A stretch of 64,000 bases of DNA, taken from contig NZ_JACNMQ010000002.1 in NCBI RefSeq assembly GCF_020622265.1, forward strand, positions 248,001-312,000, written 5' to 3'. The notes below the pieces were generated by a model. That model saw only the letters and a program-made list of their open reading frames with translations, was not told the DNA's origin and did no database searches. Below, one piece after another: positions 9,121-17,507 of the stretch; positions within the stretch are counted from its first letter, which is position 1; every line of letters starts with the position of its first letter. Origin of the DNA: Halomonas sp. M20 (GTDB lineage: Bacteria; Pseudomonadota; Gammaproteobacteria; Pseudomonadales; Halomonadaceae). Position numbers and translations under genes: made by a program.

Positions 9121-9220
9121 AACGAGCAAGGAATCATTCAAGGGAACACCTATTGAGACGACAGTCGGCAGTACAAGTTTCCATCATCAAGAAAAATTCG
9201 CGTAATGAATTGTAAGGCTT

Positions 9221-10219
9221 CTAATCGAAGTCGATTTCCCGAGGCTGGACCCTGGCCTGCTCATCTCGTGGCACCCGTACCCAGACGAACTTGTCGGCAC
9301 TCAATGCCTGCTCCCCGTCCCAGCGATAGGCCACGAGGCGCCCGAACTTCACGGCACTGTAATCCACGCAGGCGATATTGGGCGCCGGCAATGCCGGCAC
9401 CCCTTCACACCAGTAGTGGCCGATGAAAAGCGGCGGTTCTTCAGGACCATAGTATGCCAGACGTGCCTGTTCCCGTTCTGACAAAGAGCGCTCTTCGAGA
9501 TCTCCCGGCAGGTTGTCTGGCTGAAAAATGACATCGCCGTAGGTGCGCGGGGCCTGGGCCCAGAAGTGAGCGCGAAAGGTGCGCCGGGTAAAGCCATCCC
9601 CGGAGTGAATCTTGATGCCTTCCGGCAATCGGATATGGGTACCTCGAGTCAAACGCTCCAGTACTTGAAAGGCAAAACTCTCCGGTGTCGCCGAATCATC
9701 GAGAAACGCCTCATCGATGCGGGCGTCTGGATAATGAGCCAGAAACTGATTGATAAGCGGTGTGTCCCAGCAGGCATGCACTACTCTCAAGCCATCCCGT
9801 TCGAGCAGCAAGGGTATTTCCATGAACCAGGCCAGGGTCTCCTCCCATTCTCCGGGATGGTCGCGATACTGCTCGAGGGTTTCCTGAATGACCCGGTTAT
9901 GGCGTGGGGTGTGTTCCCGTAGCCATTCACAACTCAGGTCTGGCGGGCATCGACGGCTGTAGGCCAGGGCATTGATCTCGTGGTTGCCCATGACGATGAA
10001 CGCTTCTCCCGCCTCGACCATGTTACGCACGATGGATACCGCCAGACGGATACGGGGCCCCCGGTCGATGAGATCCCCAAGAAAGATGGCCTTGCGCCGG
10101 GGATGCCGATAGGTACCTTCATCATTGTGATAACCCAGCTTTTCGAGCAATGCCGCCAGGGTCGCGCCACAGCCGTGCACATCACCTATCAGATCGTAGC
10201 CATCGACATTGTCGATCAT
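9221..10219 (-). CDS. PPP-type metallophosphoesterase
   Basis: A 332-residue calcineurin-like phosphoesterase of the PPP/diadenosine tetraphosphatase type. The metal-binding motifs are complete: DLIGDVHGC near residue 9, FLGDLIDRGP near residue 47, VMGNHE near residue 76, and a later GHYWCEG. Such enzymes hydrolyse phosphoproteins or dinucleoside polyphosphates. It is longer than ApaH and has a family-specific C-terminal half. The substrate is not readable. The start lies 7 bases downstream of the nadK stop, so it probably forms an operon with nadK. It ends before the terminator at 9091-9120. Confidence 0.87.
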   Translation of the reverse strand: MIDNVDGYDLIGDVHGCGATLAALLEKLGYHNDEGTYRHPRRKAIFLGDLIDRGPRIRLAVSIVRNMVEAGEAFIVMGNHEINALAYSRRCPPDLSCEWLREHTPRHNRVIQETLEQYRDHPGEWEETLAWFMEIPLLLERDGLRVVHACWDTPLINQFLAHYPDARIDEAFLDDSATPESFAFQVLERLTRGTHIRLPEGIKIHSGDGFTRRTFRAHFWAQAPRTYGDVIFQPDNLPGDLEERSLSEREQARLAYYGPEEPPLFIGHYWCEGVPALPAPNIACVDYSAVKFGRLVAYRWDGEQALSADKFVWVRVPRDEQARVQPREIDFD

Positions 10220-10226
10220 GGACGTA

Positions 10227-11108
10227 TCACTCTCCGAGCCGGCTACTCCAGCCCAGTTTGCTGCGACAGATTTCGAAATAGTTGTGTCCTCGCGGATGAA
10301 TCAGCATGAGTTTATGCGGTTTGCGACGCACGTGGACGATATCGCCCGGGGTCGAGACCACCCGGGTCTGACCATCGCAGCTAACGTGGGGATAGGTTTC
10401 GTTGGTCTCGCCGATGTGCACCACGATCTCGCTGGCCGCATCCACCACGATAGGGCGACTCGATAGCGTATGGGGAAACATCGGCACCAAGGTGATGGCA
10501 TCGAGTTTGGGATGTACGATAGGCCCGCCGCCGGACAAGGCGTAAGCAGTGGAGCCCGTCGGCGTTGCGATGATCAACCCATCCGAGCGCTGGCTGTAGA
10601 CGAATTGACCGTCGACGAACAGCTCGAACTCGATCATGCGTACCGCCTTGCCCGGATGGATTACCACGTCGTTCAGACTCTCCCCGGTACCCACCAGCTC
10701 ATCCCTGCGAAAGACCTCGGTATCCAGCAAGAAACGCTCTTCGATCATGTAGTCGCCCGCCAGCACCTCGCCTACACGCTCTTCCACCTCGTCCGGCGAG
10801 ATATCAGTCAGAAACCCCAGGCGCCCCCGATTGATACCCAACACCGGCGTACCGCTTCGACACAGCGCCCGTCCCGCGCCCAGCATGCTGCCATCGCCGC
10901 CTACCACGATCACCAGATCGCAGATATCGCCCAAGAGGTGCGTGCCAGCTTCCTGCTGTCCATGATCGAGCAGTACCGTGGCGGTGCGCTCTTCAATGAT
11001 GACGTGATAGTGCGCAGCGTTGAGAAACCGCACCAGGCGTTTGAGCGTCTCGACCACTTTGGCACTGCCAAGACGCCCGATCAGACCGATATTCTTGAAG
11101 GATGCCAT
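10227..11108 (-). CDS. nadK: NAD kinase
   Basis: A cytoplasmic kinase that phosphorylates NAD to NADP using ATP or polyphosphate; 293 residues, the usual length. Motifs: GLIGRLG at the N-terminus, the GGDGS loop in VVGGDGSMLGAGR, NRGRLGFLTDI, SLNDVVIH, and TPTGSTAYALSGGGPI in the C-terminal domain. I chose the ATG at 11108 because GGAG lies 5 bases upstream; the frame extending to 11234 is non-coding in character. It is followed closely by the phosphoesterase gene and stands back-to-back with the DUF1853 gene. Confidence 0.97.
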   Translation of the reverse strand: MASFKNIGLIGRLGSAKVVETLKRLVRFLNAAHYHVIIEERTATVLLDHGQQEAGTHLLGDICDLVIVVGGDGSMLGAGRALCRSGTPVLGINRGRLGFLTDISPDEVEERVGEVLAGDYMIEERFLLDTEVFRRDELVGTGESLNDVVIHPGKAVRMIEFELFVDGQFVYSQRSDGLIIATPTGSTAYALSGGGPIVHPKLDAITLVPMFPHTLSSRPIVVDAASEIVVHIGETNETYPHVSCDGQTRVVSTPGDIVHVRRKPHKLMLIHPRGHNYFEICRSKLGWSSRLGE

Positions 11109-11261
11109 GGGCGCTCCGTTACCCCGTCGAGAAGCGCCATTATGCGGGCTCAGGGGAATACGGGGCAAACCCGTCACGACCCTGACTACGTCATGCAATG
11201 TTTGAAATGCATCCGCCGCTTGCGCACACTGCAAACTTGGCCTTCCACCGATGCTCCGCCG

Positions 11262-12263
11262 ATGTCCTCGCTACCGCTCACTTCCCAGGACGCCACCATT
11301 GCCGACCTGGCCGGGCGACGGCATCCATTGGTCAGGGACCTTGCCTGGCTGCTGCACGCACCGGATATACTGACAACACCGGCTGCCGGACGCCCCTCGT
11401 TGCAGGAGCTAGGGCTCGAAGACCCTCAGCGGCGCCGTGCCTGGCTAAATGCCTTCGAACAAAAGCCCCAGACGATCGAGGCTCAGGTGGGGCCGAGCCT
11501 GGTCAACCGCCTGGGCCACTATCATGAAAAACTCTGGCACTTCCTGCTGGACCATGCCCCGGGTACGCAGCTGTTGGCGCACAATCTGACCATCCGCGAT
11601 GGCACTAGGCGTACTCTTGGCGAGCTCGATCTGCTGTATCGCCATGGCAGCGATAGCCAACCGGTGCATCTGGAACTGGCGATCAAATACTATCTCGGCT
11701 TGCCACAAGGCCCCTATGCCGAGAATAGCCAGACACGCTGGATAGGCCCGGGCTGCGCCGACTCCTTGGCCATCAAGCGCCAGCACAGCCTCGATCATCA
11801 GCTGCCCTTGGCCTCTCGGCCCGAGGCCGCGGACATGCTGGCACCCTTCGGCGCTCCGCCTCTCACGTCTCGTTTGGCGTTGCTTGGCGTGCTGTTTCGT
11901 CCCTGGCCCTGCGAAACCCAGCTACCCGCGCCTTGGGAGATCGCACCCGAGGCACTTTTCGGTGACTGGCTTGCCCTTTCCCGCTGGCCCGAGTTTTGCA
12001 ACTCGCTCAACGACAAAAGCGCCATTCGCGGCGCCTTTCTCGATAAACCGCACTGGCTGGCGCCACCCGTCGATACCGACTTGATCGAACTAAACCGGCT
12101 GAACGAAATGCTGGAACAGCATTTCGTTCAGCGTCGATCGCCTCGGCAACTGATACTCAAGCATTCTGACGGTCGCTGGCAGCGTCTGTTCATCGTTCCT
12201 GATGACTGGCCTCATCGGATTCCGCTCCCGCCTTTTTCTACACCGGGAACGAACACCCCCTGA
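11262..12263 (+). CDS. DUF1853 family protein
   Basis: A 333-residue protein of the DUF1853 family, function unknown. Family features seen: VRDLAWLLHAPDIL at the N-terminus, LVNRLGHYHEKLWHFLL, then a PD-(D/E)XK-like core (TLGELDLLYR and VHLELAIKYYLG), which recalls restriction-like nuclease folds but does not prove activity. Start uncertain: ATG at 11262 is preferred, ATG at 11193 is also in frame and neither has a clear ribosome site. The open frame continues far upstream through the antisense of nadK, which is not coding. It is divergent from nadK and convergent with the EamA transporter, 9 bases apart. Confidence 0.82.
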   Translation: MSSLPLTSQDATIADLAGRRHPLVRDLAWLLHAPDILTTPAAGRPSLQELGLEDPQRRRAWLNAFEQKPQTIEAQVGPSLVNRLGHYHEKLWHFLLDHAPGTQLLAHNLTIRDGTRRTLGELDLLYRHGSDSQPVHLELAIKYYLGLPQGPYAENSQTRWIGPGCADSLAIKRQHSLDHQLPLASRPEAADMLAPFGAPPLTSRLALLGVLFRPWPCETQLPAPWEIAPEALFGDWLALSRWPEFCNSLNDKSAIRGAFLDKPHWLAPPVDTDLIELNRLNEMLEQHFVQRRSPRQLILKHSDGRWQRLFIVPDDWPHRIPLPPFSTPGTNTP

Positions 12264-12272
12264 TCACCGGGC

Positions 12273-13154
12273 TCACGCAACGGTGGTCGAGTGGCGCTGC
12301 TTTCGGCGCCTTGCCCACCATTCGTTGACCAGCAAGGCCAGGAGAATGATCGCACCGCCCAAGGCCAGGCGCACAAGGTCCGCATCCCGGTTCCAGATCA
12401 GCAGATTGACCAGCAGCCCGGCAGGAATCAGCGCGTTGTTCATGATGGCAAGCGCTCCTGCATCGACCTGAGTCGCCCCCTTGTTCCACAGGAAATAGCC
12501 GAGCCCCGAAGCGGCCAGTCCCAGCCAGCCCAGCACACCCCATTGCACGCCCGTGGTGGGTAGCTTCTCGGTAGAGCCGAAGATGGTGAAGGCAATGATT
12601 ACCAGCGCCAGCGCCCCCAGGTAGAACCAGCCGAACACGCTGCGCTGAGGAATATCCTGCGGCAGGCTATTGGCAAGATGCCGATAGGCAACCTGACCGC
12701 TGGCGAAACATAGATTGGCACCTTGCACGACTAAAAATCCAAGCCAGAAATCGCTACTGATACCCTCGTAACGAATCACTGCAGCCCCCAGTACGGCAAT
12801 GGCGGCAGTAAGCAGATAGAATGGCGAGAAGCGCTTGTCCATGGCGTCATCGAGTAACGTCACATAGAGCGGCGTGAAGATGGTGAAGAGCAGCACCTCG
12901 GGGACCGACAACAGCAAAAAGGATTGGTAAAAGAAGATGTACATCAAGCCCAGCTGAACCGCCCCGATGCACATCATGGCAATCTTCATGCCGTTGGAAA
13001 GCGCCGAAGGCCGCAGGAACGGCAAGAACAGAAGACTCGCGAGTGCGATACGCACCAATACCGCAAAATAACTATCGACCTGGCCAGCAAGATAAGCGCC
13101 GATCAGGGAGAACGAGAAGGCCCATAGGGCCGTGACACCAATCAGGTAGGACAT
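12273..13154 (-). CDS. EamA (DMT) family transporter
   Basis: A 293-residue inner-membrane protein with ten predicted hydrophobic segments arranged as two EamA repeats, the layout of drug/metabolite transporters. Recognisable elements are the N-terminal ALWAFSFSLIGAYL segment, the PEVLLFTIFTPLYVTLLDD helix closing the first repeat, and GWLGLAASGLGYFLWNKG near the end of the second. Members export or import small metabolites such as amino acids; the substrate is not readable. The C-terminus is basic and cytoplasmic. Its start is only 9 bases from the start assigned to the divergent DUF6314-like gene. Confidence 0.85.
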   Translation of the reverse strand: MSYLIGVTALWAFSFSLIGAYLAGQVDSYFAVLVRIALASLLFLPFLRPSALSNGMKIAMMCIGAVQLGLMYIFFYQSFLLLSVPEVLLFTIFTPLYVTLLDDAMDKRFSPFYLLTAAIAVLGAAVIRYEGISSDFWLGFLVVQGANLCFASGQVAYRHLANSLPQDIPQRSVFGWFYLGALALVIIAFTIFGSTEKLPTTGVQWGVLGWLGLAASGLGYFLWNKGATQVDAGALAIMNNALIPAGLLVNLLIWNRDADLVRLALGGAIILLALLVNEWWARRRKQRHSTTVA

Positions 13155-13163
13155 GAGCGATCC

Positions 13164-13643
13164 GTGAATAAACCAATTGAGCCGGCTATCTTAGCGCTAC
13201 GCAAACGGCTTCTGTCAACTTCAAGAGTATGTTTTAGTTCACAACCCCAAGCGGGTTCGCTAAGTGGCTGGGCCGGCCGAGGCAATGGAACGGTCGTCGC
13301 TAAGATGCACGCCGACAATAGCCTGACGTTCCTCGAAAGCGGCCGCTTTCGGCCGGAGGGAGCGGCCGAGTCGATTGCCTTTCACAATGTCTTTCGCTGG
13401 ACGCCTCAGGCGGACACCATCGTCTTGAGCCACGAGCGGCGCGGCATTGATGCGGCGGTATGGTTATTCGATCTGGTGACTGCCGATCACGAACAGGGTT
13501 GCGATCTCATTTCCCGTGAGGCGCATCTGTGCGGTAACGACCGCTATCAGGCGCGTTTGACCTTCATGGCCCAGGGCTTCGATCTCGAATGGACCATTCA
13601 GGGCCCGCGAAAGGACGAACATCTTCATTATCGGTATCGGTAA
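13164..13643 (+). CDS. DUF6314-like protein
   Basis: A 159-residue soluble protein that resembles the DUF6314 family: a beta-rich fold with the conserved late segment HLCGNDRYQARL and the terminal GPRKDEHLHYRYR, which matches the family's characteristic GPRKD ending. Function is unknown. The GTG start at 13164 has no visible ribosome site and lies 9 bases from the EamA start on the other strand, so either a leaderless message or a later start is possible. The last bases are followed by a short sequence (13646-13663) resembling a repeat end described in the findings. Confidence 0.7.
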   Translation: MNKPIEPAILALRKRLLSTSRVCFSSQPQAGSLSGWAGRGNGTVVAKMHADNSLTFLESGRFRPEGAAESIAFHNVFRWTPQADTIVLSHERRGIDAAVWLFDLVTADHEQGCDLISREAHLCGNDRYQARLTFMAQGFDLEWTIQGPRKDEHLHYRYR

Positions 13644-13674
13644 CAGAAAGCGCTGAATAAACTTCCCTCTGACA

Positions 13675-13702
13675 AAAACCGATGGCGCCCGCAGGCGCCA
13701 TC
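13675..13702 (-). terminator. Rho-independent terminator of the glycerol-type ABC operon
   Basis: A 9-bp stem GATGGCGCC/GGCGCCATC (13681-13689 with 13694-13702, loop CGCA). On the minus strand the stem is followed by GGTTTTTG (13680-13673). It lies 36 bases past the end of the binding-protein gene and may also serve the convergent DUF6314-like gene. Confidence 0.85.
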
Positions 13703-13738
13703 GTCGTTTCTTGCTCAAACTATCTTCAAGCGGTGCTA

Positions 13739-15481
13739 TCAACCTTCCTCCCAGGACTTGACCAACTCGTCATAGGGCACGGTCTTGCCCTGGGGCTTCT
13801 CGTTGTCGAGCTTGGCCTTCGGCGCGCCCGGCTGATCGAGCCAGTACTGGGGGTCGCGCTCCTCGTTGAGCTTGGGTCCGCACTCTTCCTGCACCTTGGC
13901 GCGCTCCAGGCGTTCCATCATGCGGTCCTGAGCCTCAGCCAGACCGTCGAGGGCTTCCTGGGCGCTGGATTCGCCACTTGCTGCGCGGGAAACATACTGC
14001 CACCAAAGCTGAGCCAGCTTCGGGTAGTCCGGCACGTTGGTGCCGGTCGGCGACCACTGCAGACGCGCCGGGCTGCGATAGAACTCGACCAGGCCGCCCA
14101 GCCTGGGCGCGGCTTCGGTCATGGCCTCGGACTGAATGTCCGATTCGCGAATCGGCGTCAATCCCACCAGGGTCTTCTTAAGCGACACGGTCTTGGCGGT
14201 AACGAACTGGGCATAGAGCCAGGCCGCCATGCGATTCTCTTGGGGAGTGGAATCGAAGAAGGTCCAGGAACCCACGTCCTGATAGCCCTTCTTCATGCCA
14301 TCTTCCCAATACGGCCCTACCGGCGACGGTGCCATGCGCCACTTGGGCGTGCCGTCCTCGTTGACCACCGGCAGACCTTCCTTGGTCATGTCTGCGGTAA
14401 AGGCGGTGTACCAGAAGATCTGCTGGGCGATGTTGCCCTGGGCGGGCACCGGGCCGGACTCGGAGAAGGTCATGCCCTGGGCGGCGGGAGGTGCATAGGC
14501 CTTTAGCCAATCGACGTACTTCTGGGTGGCGTACACTGCTGCCGGGCCATTGGCAGCGCCACCGCGGGATACGCTGGAGCCCACAGGGTGACACTCATCG
14601 ACGCGAATCCCCCACTCATCCACTGGCAGTCCGTTGGGAATCCCCTTGTCGCCGGCGCCCGCCATGGAGAACCAGGCGTCGGTGAAGCGCCAGCCAAGCG
14701 ACGGGTCCTTCTTGCCATAGTCCATATGACCATAGATGCGCTTGCCATCGATCTCCTTGACGTCGTTGCTGAAGAAGTCGGCAATATCTTCATAGGCGGA
14801 CCAGTTGACCGGCACCCCCAGCTCATAACCGTACTTCTCCTCGAACTGCTGCTTGAGTTCCGGGTCGTCGAACCAGTCGGCGCGAAACCAGTAGAGGTTG
14901 GCAAACTGCTGATCCGGCAGCTGATAGACCTTGCCATCAGGGCCAGTGGTGAAGGACAAGCCGATGAAATCGTCCAGATCCAGGGTCGGCGAGGTGAATT
15001 CGGCGCCGTCACCCTCCATCATGTCCGAGATCGGCACCACCTTGCCGTAACGGGAGTGCGTGCCGATCAGATCCGAGTCGTTGACGTAGCCATCGTAGAT
15101 GTTGCGCCCGGACTGCATCTGGGTCTGCAGCTTCTCGATGACGTCGCCCTCCTGAATCAGATCGTGATTGACCCTGATACCCGTGATCTCGGTGAAGGCC
15201 TTGGCCAGCACGTCCGATTCATACTGATGGGTGGTCAGGGTTTCCGAAGCGACATTGATTTCCTTGCCCCGTAGGGATTCCGCCGCATCGATGAACCACT
15301 GCATCTCCTTCATCTGCTCTTCCGGCGTAAGCGTAGAGGTATCGAATTCCTGCTCGATCCAGCGCTTGGCGGCATCCTGGTACTGATCGGCAAACGCCAG
15401 GCCAGGTGTTGCTATCAGGCCTGCCAGACTCATGGCCATGGCCATACGGGTCAGTCGCGGAGCATAGGTGATATGAGACAT
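13739..15481 (-). CDS. glpV: Glycerol-type ABC transporter substrate-binding protein
   Basis: A periplasmic solute-binding protein of 580 residues, long for a carbohydrate-binding protein but normal for the GlpV group. A signal peptide ends near residue 30 (LAFADQ). The region with ETLTTHQYESDVLAKAFTEITGI and QMQSGRNIYDGYVNDSDLIG is the family's N-terminal lobe; a WSPTGTNVPDYPKLAQLWW block lies near the C-terminus. It is last in a six-gene minus-strand operon whose order matches glpSTPQUV of rhizobia, which imports glycerol, so glycerol or another small polyol is the expected substrate. Identity as GlpV is by family likeness and context. Confidence 0.85.
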   Translation of the reverse strand: MSHITYAPRLTRMAMAMSLAGLIATPGLAFADQYQDAAKRWIEQEFDTSTLTPEEQMKEMQWFIDAAESLRGKEINVASETLTTHQYESDVLAKAFTEITGIRVNHDLIQEGDVIEKLQTQMQSGRNIYDGYVNDSDLIGTHSRYGKVVPISDMMEGDGAEFTSPTLDLDDFIGLSFTTGPDGKVYQLPDQQFANLYWFRADWFDDPELKQQFEEKYGYELGVPVNWSAYEDIADFFSNDVKEIDGKRIYGHMDYGKKDPSLGWRFTDAWFSMAGAGDKGIPNGLPVDEWGIRVDECHPVGSSVSRGGAANGPAAVYATQKYVDWLKAYAPPAAQGMTFSESGPVPAQGNIAQQIFWYTAFTADMTKEGLPVVNEDGTPKWRMAPSPVGPYWEDGMKKGYQDVGSWTFFDSTPQENRMAAWLYAQFVTAKTVSLKKTLVGLTPIRESDIQSEAMTEAAPRLGGLVEFYRSPARLQWSPTGTNVPDYPKLAQLWWQYVSRAASGESSAQEALDGLAEAQDRMMERLERAKVQEECGPKLNEERDPQYWLDQPGAPKAKLDNEKPQGKTVPYDELVKSWEEG

Positions 15482-15546
15482 AGCAACCTCGTTGTTGTGT
15501 GGTGTTGTGCTCTAGTGAGATCGATGACACTTCAGCCAGTGATGCA

Positions 15547-15819
15547 TTACCCCCATTTCAGGATGATAAAGAGCCCCGCCACGCTGGCTAGCGTGGCGAT
15601 CCATAGCGGCCAGACGGTCAGCGCAAGCAGCAGCAAGTGTAGATATCCGGCGCCCAGCAGGCTGATGAACAGTCGATCCCCCCGGGTCGTCGAGATCGGC
15701 AGAAACCCCTTGCGCTGATGTCCCGGCGATACCGTCTGCCAGATCGTCATCGCGGTCAGAATCAAGGCGATGGCGATGAAGAAACTTGCTGTCGGTAATG
15801 TCCACGCCATCCATTCCAT
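15547..15819 (-). CDS. glpU: DUF2160 small membrane protein (GlpU-like)
   Basis: A 90-residue inner-membrane protein with three hydrophobic segments (about residues 5-25, 52-68 and 70-88) and a positively charged loop between the first two (SPGHQRKGFLPISTTRGDR). This is the DUF2160 pattern; the family is found almost only inside glycerol-type ABC operons, between the permease and binding-protein genes, exactly as here. Its role is unknown; an accessory part of the membrane complex is a reasonable inference. Confidence 0.85.
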   Translation of the reverse strand: MEWMAWTLPTASFFIAIALILTAMTIWQTVSPGHQRKGFLPISTTRGDRLFISLLGAGYLHLLLLALTVWPLWIATLASVAGLFIILKWG

Positions 15820-15834
15820 ATGCTGTCTCTCCGG

Positions 15835-16635
15835 TTAAACACGTCCCAAGGCAAAGCCCTTGGCCACGTGGTTGCGCACGAAATAGATCACCGCGATACC
15901 CGGCAGCAAGGCCACGACCCCGGCGGCGGCGAGTACTCCCCAGTCGATCCCTGAGGCAGAGACGGTGCGGGTCATCTGCGCCACGATCGGCTTGGCATCT
16001 ACCGCCGTGAGCGTTCGCGCCAGCAGTAGCTCGACCCAAGAGAACATGAAGCAGAAGAAGGCGGTGACCCCGATACCCGGGCGAATCATCGGAATGAAGA
16101 TACGCACGAAGAAGCGCGGAAAGCTGTAGCCGTCGATGTAGGCCGTCTCGTCGATCTCCTTGGGCACGCTGGACATGAAGCCCTCGAGAATCCACACCGC
16201 CAGGGGCACGTTGAACAGACAGTGGGCCAGGGCCACGGCGATGGTGGTATCGAACAGGCCCACGGAGGAGTAGAGCTGAAAGAACGGCAGCAGAAACACC
16301 GCCGGCGGTGCCATGCGATTGGTCAACAGCCAGAAGAACATATGCTTGTCGCCGAGGAAGCGATAGCGCGAGAACGCATAGGCCGCGGGCAGTGCCACCG
16401 CCAGTGAAAGGACCATGTTCATCGACACGTAGCTGAGTGAATTGAGATAGCTCATGTACCAGCTCGGGTCGGTAAAGATCACCCGGTAATTGTCCAGTGT
16501 CGCATCCACCGGCCACAGGGACAGCGACCCTAGAATCTCTCGATTCGACTTCAACGACATGTTGACCAGCCAGTAGATCGGTACCAGCACGAACAGCAGG
16601 TAGACGAACAGCACGATCAGCTTTCTTGTTTTCAT
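15835..16635 (-). CDS. glpQ: Glycerol-type ABC transporter permease, second subunit
   Basis: A 266-residue permease of the carbohydrate MalG-like type with six predicted membrane helices. The EAA-type coupling loop is visible (FMSSVPKEIDETAYIDGYS), which docks on the ATPases. The N-terminal segment LIVLFVYLLFVLVPIYWLVNM is typical. It follows the first permease gene by 8 bases and precedes the DUF2160 gene by 15, so co-translation is likely. Together with the other permease it should form the heterodimeric channel. Confidence 0.88.
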   Translation of the reverse strand: MKTRKLIVLFVYLLFVLVPIYWLVNMSLKSNREILGSLSLWPVDATLDNYRVIFTDPSWYMSYLNSLSYVSMNMVLSLAVALPAAYAFSRYRFLGDKHMFFWLLTNRMAPPAVFLLPFFQLYSSVGLFDTTIAVALAHCLFNVPLAVWILEGFMSSVPKEIDETAYIDGYSFPRFFVRIFIPMIRPGIGVTAFFCFMFSWVELLLARTLTAVDAKPIVAQMTRTVSASGIDWGVLAAAGVVALLPGIAVIYFVRNHVAKGFALGRV

Positions 16636-16643
16636 GATGCGCC

Positions 16644-17507
16644 TCAGTTCTTGTCGTCGGCGTGGGTCATGGCGGTATAGAACAACCAGGTTACCAGCAG
16701 GATGATCAGGAAGTAGATCAGCGAGAACGCCGCGGCACGGCCGATATCGAATTGGCCCACCGCCATCTGGGTCAGGGTCTGACTGAGAAAGGTGGTAGTG
16801 GTGCCGGGCCCGCCACCGGTCAATACGAAGGGCTCGGTATAGATCATGAAGCTATCCATGAAGCGCAGCATCACGGCGATCAACAGCACGTTCTTGAGCT
16901 TGGGCAGCTGAATATAGCGGAACACCGCCCAGTGCGATGCGCGATCGATGCGTGCCGCCTGATAGTAGACATCCGGGATCGAACGCAGTCCGGAATAGCA
17001 CAGCAGCGCCACTAGCGAGGTCCAGTGCCAAACGTCCATGATCAACACCGTAACCCAGGCATCCACGGTATTGGAGGCGTAGTTGTAGTCGATGCCGAGA
17101 TTGTGCAGCAATCGACCATAGAGGCCGATGTCGCCACGTCCGATGATCTGCCAGATGGTGCCCACGACATTCCAGGGGATCAGCAGCGGCAACGAGAGCA
17201 GGATCAAGCAGATCGGTACGCCGATGCCGCGGCGTGGCATGGACAAAGCCACGATGATGCCTAACGGGATCTCGATTGCCAGGATGCTGAAGGAGAACGC
17301 AAACTGGCGCAGCAACGCATCCAGCAGACGTTCGTCGCGCAGGATTTCCCGGTACCATTCGGTGCCCACAAAAAAGCGGGTACTCGGGTCGAAGATATCC
17401 TGAACCGAGTAGTTGACCACCGTCATCATCGGGATGATGGCGCTGAAAGCAACAAGCACGAATACCGGCAGCACCAGCCACCAGGCCTTGTTGTTGTGTA
17501 CTTTCAT
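16644..17507 (-). CDS. glpP: Glycerol-type ABC transporter permease, first subunit
   Basis: A 287-residue permease of the MalF/UgpA type with six membrane helices. The N-terminal helix (AWWLVLPVFVLVAFSAIIPMM) and the EAA-type loop region YYQAARIDRASHWAVFRYI are characteristic. The start codon overlaps the stop of the preceding ATPase gene (ATGA arrangement at 17504-17507), a strong sign of translational coupling. It partners the permease encoded immediately downstream. Confidence 0.88.
   Translation of the reverse strand: MKVHNNKAWWLVLPVFVLVAFSAIIPMMTVVNYSVQDIFDPSTRFFVGTEWYREILRDERLLDALLRQFAFSFSILAIEIPLGIIVALSMPRRGIGVPICLILLSLPLLIPWNVVGTIWQIIGRGDIGLYGRLLHNLGIDYNYASNTVDAWVTVLIMDVWHWTSLVALLCYSGLRSIPDVYYQAARIDRASHWAVFRYIQLPKLKNVLLIAVMLRFMDSFMIYTEPFVLTGGGPGTTTTFLSQTLTQMAVGQFDIGRAAAFSLIYFLIILLVTWLFYTAMTHADDKN

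Noticed and set aside
9127-9220. Possible small RNA or gene between the terminator and the phosphoesterase end
   Set aside because: No open frame, no promoter-terminator pair; reads as a plain 3' untranslated region.
10470-11261. N-terminal extension of the DUF1853 frame
   Set aside because: This part is antisense to nadK, which is certain; the family-like sequence begins only after about 11262.
14588-15274. 228-codon open frame on the plus strand
   Set aside because: Antisense to the glycerol-type binding protein gene; translation not protein-like.
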